Shown: positions 59,018 through 64,000 of the stretch, piece after piece
Position numbering within the stretch: the stretch's first letter is position 1
How the letters are laid out: each line of letters starts with the position of its first letter
Assembly (NCBI RefSeq): GCF_001656035.1
Contig: NZ_CP010029.1
Span: 2,057,076-2,121,075, forward strand
Length of the DNA stretch: 64,000 nucleotides
From: Yersinia entomophaga
GTDB taxonomy: Bacteria > Pseudomonadota > Gammaproteobacteria > Enterobacterales > Enterobacteriaceae
Reading direction: 5' to 3'
Notes under the pieces: generated by a model
What the model was told of the DNA's origin: nothing
Database searches by the model: none
Seen by the model: the letters and a program-made list of their open reading frames with translations, nothing else
Position numbers and translations under genes: made by a program

Positions 59018-59522
59018 TATTTACTCCCTTGTATTCATCTTCATTCCACTGTGTAAAGCCAGAAAGAGTTAATTGCTTTAGCAGCCATCAAAAAAATTTA
59101 TGTAACTATATAAGTAATAACCTATGTAATTACGTGATGCAATGAAGAATCAGGTGGAAATACGGGCTGAATGGCTATTTTTACTGACAAAAACTGACGA
59201 AATTTTTATGAAAAAAAACCTTATTTTTCTCAATGTTACTGATATTTTTTCCTTTAGAACTTACAGGGTTAGCGAAAATTGACAAAAAATGACGAAGACT
59301 TAAAGCTCACGAAGAAAAGGACGAAATCATCGACGCGTTCAAAAAAAATAATAAATTTCCTTTGACAGAGCAAATGACTGTTCTTGCGGAATAAATAACC
59401 TAACGAATTATTTTGATACATTCTCGTTAGCCGAAGCAACCATAGATAAATAGTGGCTAATAATTATCTGATTAGCCATAAATAAGGCAATGACGCTTTA
59501 GTAGAATGGCGAGGCCCTTTAT
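59018..59522. other. Intergenic region between proP and ada
   Basis: 505 bp, AT-rich, no supported gene. The proP start side has GGGAG; the repeats described above occupy the middle. The right end holds the 3' side of ada. Confidence 0.6.
59185..59296. promoter_or_regulatory. Two spaced 17-bp direct repeats upstream of proP
   Basis: TGACAAAAACTGACGAA at 59185-59201 and TGACAAAAAATGACGAA at 59280-59296 match at 16 of 17 positions and are 95 bp apart. Each contains two TGAC half-sites with 6 bp between, that is 10 bp centre to centre. They lie 168-280 bp upstream of the proP start. Candidate binding sites for an unknown regulator. Confidence 0.5.
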
Positions 59523-60575
59523 TTATTGTTTCCCTTCCTTTTTTAGCAGCGCTCTCTTGCGCTCAACACCCCAACGGTAGCCAGACAACGCGCCATCCTG
59601 ACGAACGACCCGATGGCAAGGAATCGCCACAGCCAGCATATTGGCGGCACAGGCTCCGGCAACGGCGCGCACCGCCTTTGGTAAACCAATTTTATCGGCA
59701 ATTTCGCTATAACTTGCCGTGGCACCTAACGGGATTTCTCGCAGAGCTTGCCAGACCCGCTGCTGAAAAGCTGTTCCGCGAATATCCAATGGTAAATCCA
59801 GGCCAATTTCTGGCGTTTCAATACACCCCACCACCTGAGCCACCAGGATGTCAAAAGCTTCATCCCCGCCGATTAAAACCGCCTGAGGAAACTTATCTTG
59901 CAGCTCTTGCACTAGCTGTTGCGCACTCTCTCCCATCCAAATCGCGCAAATTCCCCGTTCACTTTTCGCCACTAGAATATCGCCCAATGAACACTGGCCA
60001 ACGGCAAAATAAATAGTTGTTCCGGTTCCACCGCGATGGAATGCCTTAGGCGTCATGCCTAACATGGCATTAGATTTATGGTAGAAACGTGCATTCGATT
60101 GATAGCCCGCTTCGAAAATAGCGTCGGTAACAAAACCCGTTTGCGCCAATTGCTGACGTATCCGCTGAGTACGCAAAGCTTCAGCGTAGCCTTTTGGCGT
60201 CAGGCCAATCGCCGCTTTAAATCGTCGGTGAAAATGATATGCGCTCTGGCCCACATAATCAGCAAGTTCATTTAGCGTTGGAATATGATCGGACTTTTCA
60301 ATATAGCGGCAGGCTTTGGAAATTATTTCGTACTGCTGATCTCCCTGAACACCGCCGCAACGTTTACACGGGCGAAATCCTGCTACTTCAGCCGCTAACC
60401 TATTCGCGAAAAACACCACGTTTTCCTGCCGGGGCTGACGGGATGGGCAAGACGGTAAGCAATAAATACCGGTGGTTTTTACCCCATATATAAAAGCGCC
60501 ATCGGCGTCTTTATTTCGCTGGACGATAGCCAGCCAACGCGCCCGATCGCTCTTGAAATTCTGTCTAGCATTCAT
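59523..60575 (-). CDS. ada: Ada methyltransferase and adaptive-response regulator
   Basis: 350 aa. N-terminal zinc domain with C39 and C43 (GIYCLPSC) and C70/C73 (RPCKRC), where the first accepts methyl groups from phosphotriesters; then an AraC helix-turn-helix (LNELADYVGQSAYHFHRRFKAAIG); then the O6-methylguanine methyltransferase with IPCHRV. On methylation it activates ada and alkA-type genes. An AlkA-like gene lies upstream on the same strand. A 14-C tract lies about 150 bp before the start. Confidence 0.95.
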   Translation of the reverse strand: MNARQNFKSDRARWLAIVQRNKDADGAFIYGVKTTGIYCLPSCPSRQPRQENVVFFANRLAAEVAGFRPCKRCGGVQGDQQYEIISKACRYIEKSDHIPTLNELADYVGQSAYHFHRRFKAAIGLTPKGYAEALRTQRIRQQLAQTGFVTDAIFEAGYQSNARFYHKSNAMLGMTPKAFHRGGTGTTIYFAVGQCSLGDILVAKSERGICAIWMGESAQQLVQELQDKFPQAVLIGGDEAFDILVAQVVGCIETPEIGLDLPLDIRGTAFQQRVWQALREIPLGATASYSEIADKIGLPKAVRAVAGACAANMLAVAIPCHRVVRQDGALSGYRWGVERKRALLKKEGKQ

Positions 60576-60726
60576 AATCGTTAACCCTCGACGAATGGAA
60601 TCGTTAAGGCGTTGCCGTTTAAAATTTCGGTCCCGCCAGTGCTAGCCAGATTAATTCAGAGAAAACGGTCAAACACTCCGCTTCTTGCTTTTTCATTCGA
60701 GCTTCGGGTGAAAAGACTTTAATATT

Positions 60727-60740
60727 CCCCCCCCCCCCCC
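60727..60740. repeat. 14-nt poly-C tract
   Basis: Fourteen consecutive C on the plus strand (G on the minus), 150 bp upstream of ada and 17 bp after the stop of the AlkA-like gene. Such tracts slip readily; length may also be a sequencing artefact. Confidence 0.95.
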
Positions 60741-60757
60741 GCGAGCGGAATTATTTT

Positions 60758-61360
60758 TCACTCATCTTTGGATAAAGCCCAAAGATACAAAGAAGCGGTG
60801 GTGCCATAGGGTGAATAACGTGTTCTATAACGTTTAAAGCGCTCTTTAGTCAGTTCTTTATGACGATATAAATTCATCATACCGCGCCGAATAGCCAAAT
60901 CCCCCCAACTCACAACATCTGGACGCGCCAGCGAAGAAATTAGCAGCATTTCTGCGGTCCATACGCCAATACCATTTAATCTGGAAAGAGTGCGAATGAT
61001 TTCGTCATCGCTTTGGCTATGAATATTTGTCAAATCCAGCTCTCCGACCCGCACCGACTCTGCTGCCCCTTTAATATATTGGGCTTTTTTCATTGTCATA
61101 CCACAGCGCTGTATTTCTTCATCAGGCAATAACAGAATGCGTTCAGGCGTAATATTTCCGACTAATATCTGCAAGCGCGTATTAACGGTTTGCGCCGCTT
61201 TTACCGATATTTGTTGTTCAACAATATATTGCACTAACCCGGCAAACAGATCGGGATTGGTTGGACGTTGTAACATGCCAAAGCGTTCAATGGCCGCAGC
61301 CATCTTTTTATCGCGTTTTTTGAGATGCTGAATCTCAGTTTCGCCATAAACAAAAAACAT
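60758..61360 (-). CDS. AlkA-like DNA-3-methyladenine glycosylase II
   Basis: 200 aa HhH-GPD glycosylase. Helix-hairpin-helix LNGIGVWTAEMLLI followed by the catalytic aspartate in SWGDLAIRRGM. It lacks the first domain of E. coli AlkA (282 aa) and resembles short Mag/AlkA forms. The gene runs just before ada on the same strand, which suggests joint control of alkylation repair; 180 bp separate them. Confidence 0.87.
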   Translation of the reverse strand: MFFVYGETEIQHLKKRDKKMAAAIERFGMLQRPTNPDLFAGLVQYIVEQQISVKAAQTVNTRLQILVGNITPERILLLPDEEIQRCGMTMKKAQYIKGAAESVRVGELDLTNIHSQSDDEIIRTLSRLNGIGVWTAEMLLISSLARPDVVSWGDLAIRRGMMNLYRHKELTKERFKRYRTRYSPYGTTASLYLWALSKDE

Positions 61361-61494
61361 GCCCGCCCCTCAGTGAATTGCCTTCGCTACGAATATCCTT
61401 CATTGATACTGTATTTTTATCATGATGAATAGAGCCAATCTGGAAAATATTGACGCTAAACGAGATAGGATTTTATTTATCGGCCCAATGAGGT

Positions 61495-63000
61495 TCACGC
61501 CAGAGTAGTTTTCGCTGCCAGTCTCGGCAAACGCTTTTCATCCAGCTTACCATTTGGCGTGAGCGGCATTTCACTGAGCAAATGTAGCTGACTGGGAATC
61601 AGATATTCCGGCAGCCTGTGCGCCAAATCACAGAGAATACGACAAGGCTCCGGCGCGCAGGCCGGATAACACTGACATAGGGTCGCAAATGCCAACAGTT
61701 TTTCCTCAGCACCCAATCGTTGAACGACCACTTTGACCTGCTTTAATAACGGGCACACGCGGATCAACTGCGATTCCACTTCGGCAATATCGATCAGATA
61801 ACCGCCGATTCGTACCTCTTCCTCTATACGCCCTAGAAATTGATAATGCCCGCAAGGCAGTTTTCTGAACTTATCGCCGGTACGGTATAAGCGTAACCTT
61901 TGGCCCGGTATTGGCTGCCACTCGATAAATCGCTGGGCAGTAAGCTGCGGTTGGTTGAGATACCCTCGCGCCAGCCCGAGGCCAGAGAGATAAAGCTCTC
62001 CGGCTTCCCCCGGCAGGCATTCGGCACCGTCACGGTCCAAAATCCAAGCCTGAATCCCAGTAACCGGTTGACCAACATGAACGCGCTGGCCGAGGAAAAT
62101 CCGCCCATAAAGAGCGGTTACCGTACATTCCGCCGGGCCGTACAGATTATAAAGCGCTACGCGATCTGCCCAGCGATCCGCCAGATTTTGTGGGCAATCT
62201 TCACCCCCGATGGCAATCAGCGACGGTAACCCTGCAGCCTGAATATCAAGACGAGCTAACAATGCGGTAGGTAGAAATAAGTGGCTGCTGCGGCTGTGGA
62301 CAATAGCCGCGGTTTCCCCGCAGCCAAGAGCCAATTCTCCTCCGCAGATTAACGGCAACAAAGCGGCCATATTACCCGCGTCAAATGCCAGAGATAAGGC
62401 GTTATACACCCGGCTGTTGGCGGTGATTCCTAGCCCTTTAGCATGATCTTTCAATAAATTAGCCAAAGCGCCATGTTCGATCATTACCCCTTTCGGCACG
62501 CCTGTGGAACCGGAGGTATAGATAATTAAAGCCAACTGCTGGGGACGACGAACGACCTGCGGCGGTTGGCTGCCCGACCAACGTTGAATACCGCGAAGAA
62601 ATCCGGAAGAGGTTATATCGAAATAGCGGGCGCAGGACCAAAGCGCCATTGAATCACCGCTGCCAACGCCAAGAATCACGCTCAGCCCAGCGTCGGCGAC
62701 CATATGGCTAAGTCGTCCAAGCGGGTAATCCATATCCAGCGGCACGTAGCAGGCTCCTGCTTTCCACACCGCCAGCAGTGCCACCAGAAAATAGGGATCG
62801 CTACCGGTAAGTACGCCGATCCTTGAGTGCTCACCTATTCCCTGTTGATTCAGCCAGTTGGCAATACGATTAGCATCTCTTTCCAGCTGAAAATAGCTGA
62901 TGATCCCCTGTTGCGCATTCCTTGCCGCAATGCGATCTGGCGTTAACCGACTCCAGACCTCGATCAGGTCAGTGACCGTTTCTTCCATCGGATAATCCAT
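61495..63000 (-). CDS. Stand-alone amino-acid adenylation enzyme of a siderophore operon
   Basis: 501 aa. A3 motif IIYTSGSTGVPKGVMIEHGAL, A5 NLYGPAECTV, A7 YRTGDKFRKLPCGHYQFLGRIEEEVRIGGY and A10 LTPNGKLDEKRL with its lysine. By hand alignment to GrsA the specificity code reads D-A-M-L-I-I-L-V; the aspartate means an alpha-amino acid, not 2,3-dihydroxybenzoate. No condensation or carrier domain. The start shares TGATG with the entA-like stop. It would load an amino acid on a carrier in trans; similar stand-alone domains are known in amonabactin-type pathways. The amino acid is unknown. Confidence 0.85.
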   Translation of the reverse strand: MDYPMEETVTDLIEVWSRLTPDRIAARNAQQGIISYFQLERDANRIANWLNQQGIGEHSRIGVLTGSDPYFLVALLAVWKAGACYVPLDMDYPLGRLSHMVADAGLSVILGVGSGDSMALWSCARYFDITSSGFLRGIQRWSGSQPPQVVRRPQQLALIIYTSGSTGVPKGVMIEHGALANLLKDHAKGLGITANSRVYNALSLAFDAGNMAALLPLICGGELALGCGETAAIVHSRSSHLFLPTALLARLDIQAAGLPSLIAIGGEDCPQNLADRWADRVALYNLYGPAECTVTALYGRIFLGQRVHVGQPVTGIQAWILDRDGAECLPGEAGELYLSGLGLARGYLNQPQLTAQRFIEWQPIPGQRLRLYRTGDKFRKLPCGHYQFLGRIEEEVRIGGYLIDIAEVESQLIRVCPLLKQVKVVVQRLGAEEKLLAFATLCQCYPACAPEPCRILCDLAHRLPEYLIPSQLHLLSEMPLTPNGKLDEKRLPRLAAKTTLA

Positions 63001-63767
63001 CAGGCCGCCAGAGTTGCGCCACCATCCACGACAATATCCTGCAACGTAATATGGCTAGCTAAATCTGAAGCCAAGAACGCGACCGTTTGAGCAATTTCCG
63101 CAGGCGTAGCGATTTTCCCCAGCGGGATTCCGAGCTTGTACTGCTGAGGAAAACCGGCGATGGTGCGTTGCTCGGCGTCTGGCGTTTGCCACATTCCGCG
63201 TTGCATTGGGGTATCGGTCGATCCCGGCGAAACCAGATTGCAGCGCACGCCATAGGGAGCTAACTCCAGCCCAACGCAATGGCTGAAACTGGTTAATGCG
63301 GCTTTAGAGGCACAGTAAGCGGCCATTTGCATACGCGGTACATGAGCCGCATTTGAGCCAATGCTGACTATCGCGCCGGACCGCTGCTGCTTGAACACCG
63401 GAATAAGCTGTTTTAACAGATAAAAAGCACCAGAAACGTTGACGTCAAAACACTGCTGCCAGTCATCCAAACTCAAGCTTTGGGCTTCTCCCATACGCAA
63501 AATACCCGCTGCGTTCACCAACACATCGATGCCGGACGCAACCTCAAGCAGTTGCTCGCAAACGTCCGCCACCTGCGCAGGCTGCCTAATATCCAGCACT
63601 GCCGTAGTGAAAGGATATTTTTCATTGGGAAAGTTTTTATCCAGGCCAAAGACTTCCGCGCCCAGCGCCGTGAATAATTTAGCCGTTTCAAAACCGATAC
63701 CCTGACCCGCACCGGTCACCCACACACGCTTACCGGTGAAATCCATTTGTACCATTGTGCCAGCCAT
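63000..63767 (-). CDS. 2,3-dihydro-2,3-dihydroxybenzoate dehydrogenase (EntA-like)
   Basis: Short-chain dehydrogenase of 255 aa that makes 2,3-dihydroxybenzoate for catecholate siderophores. Rossmann motif VTGAGQGIGFETAKLF, catalytic YCASKAA, and LVSPGSTDTPMQRGMWQT and SHITLQDIVVDGGATLAA follow EntA closely. The ATG at 63767 overlaps the upstream stop as TAATG; in-frame starts at M5 or M8 (MDFTGKRVWV) are also possible, the latter matching E. coli EntA. Middle gene of the operon seen here. Confidence 0.92.
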   Translation of the reverse strand: MAGTMVQMDFTGKRVWVTGAGQGIGFETAKLFTALGAEVFGLDKNFPNEKYPFTTAVLDIRQPAQVADVCEQLLEVASGIDVLVNAAGILRMGEAQSLSLDDWQQCFDVNVSGAFYLLKQLIPVFKQQRSGAIVSIGSNAAHVPRMQMAAYCASKAALTSFSHCVGLELAPYGVRCNLVSPGSTDTPMQRGMWQTPDAEQRTIAGFPQQYKLGIPLGKIATPAEIAQTVAFLASDLASHITLQDIVVDGGATLAA

Positions 63768-64000
63768 TATTTCGCCCCAGCCGCCAGTTGTTTCTCAAAC
63801 AGTGCCCACCAGCCATTTAAGCTTGGGGATTTCGCCAGATCGACAAAACTCAGCTCAATACCTTGCTGACGCCATTCGGTCACCAGCGCCATGATATGAA
63901 CGGAATTCAGGCCGTAATCGATCAGATTTTCATCTTCATCAAAGTCTTCGTCACTTTCGTCAATCAGCGTCAGGAGCTGTGCTTTCAAGCTTTCTTTGCT
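63767..64000 (-). CDS. EntB-like isochorismatase/aryl carrier protein, C-terminal part
   Basis: The reading frame enters from the right edge ([16 protein letters not shown]...) with no start needed, so the gene continues beyond the window. [22 protein letters not shown] is the aryl carrier domain, with the serine that carries phosphopantetheine. E. coli EntB reads LIDYGLDSVRMMALAARW here. The N-terminal isochorismatase domain would lie outside. Followed by entA-like in TAATG coupling. Confidence 0.9.
   Translation of the reverse strand, partial: SKESLKAQLLTLIDESDEDFDEDENLIDYGLNSVHIMALVTEWRQQGIELSFVDLAKSPSLNGWWALFEKQLAAGAK

Overview
The window is chromosome of a gamma-proteobacterium of the Enterobacterales, most likely Yersiniaceae and probably Yersinia or a close relative. 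The evidence is the conserved order speA / metK / sprT-endA-rsmE-gshB-yqgE-ruvX / aguBA / pilT / yggS-proC-yggT-yggU-rdgB-hemW / yggN-glsB-yggL-trmB / mutY-yggX-mltC / speC / tRNA-Phe, with proteins that align closely with the E. coli homologues I remember. Base composition is moderate in this core and clearly AT-rich in parts of the accessory half. The genus is inference.

Positions 1-27.2 kb are core housekeeping: polyamine synthesis (speA, speC, aguB, aguA), SAM synthesis (metK, behind a row of MetJ-like boxes), glutathione synthesis, DNA, tRNA and rRNA maintenance (endA, ruvX, mutY, trmB, rsmE, rdgB) and cell-wall turnover (mltC). A small insertion between metK and sprT holds a BigR/YgaV-like persulfide-sensing repressor and a split YedE-type sulfur transporter.

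Positions 27.1-45.2 kb are accessory. A tRNA-Phe gene carries a 146-bp direct repeat that includes the last 16 nt of the tRNA, as left by site-specific insertion or tandem duplication. A five-gene chaperone-usher fimbrial operon with two chaperones follows. After it come a YcaC-type hydrolase, a LysR regulator and the kefFC potassium-efflux pair. Next is an AT-rich block at about 39.1-45.1 kb with, in order, a winged-helix regulator, a LydA-type holin, an Rz-like inner-membrane spanin, a PirA/PirB-type binary insecticidal toxin and a secreted TLH-type GDSL phospholipase. I regard this as the most interesting locus: lysis-type genes beside two secreted-toxin systems suggest release by a holin-dependent (type 10-like) route. 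No endolysin or outer-membrane spanin could be found beside them.

Positions 45.4-53.1 kb are a complete ferric-citrate system, fecIRABCDE, all on the minus strand with a Fur-box-like site upstream of fecI. Positions 53.5-56.7 kb are an rcl (reactive chlorine) locus, rclC, rclA and divergent rclR, without rclB. Then come proP (57.5-59.0 kb), ada and an AlkA-like glycosylase (59.5-61.4 kb). The window ends in the 3' part of a catecholate siderophore operon: the carrier-protein end of an EntB-like protein, an EntA-like dehydrogenase and a stand-alone amino-acid adenylation enzyme, translationally coupled.

Three perfect short tandem arrays (7 x 7 bp, about 26 x 6 bp, 10 x 7 bp) and a 14-C homopolymer lie between genes and are likely to vary in length between strains. 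No rRNA, CRISPR array, transposase or integrase was recognised.
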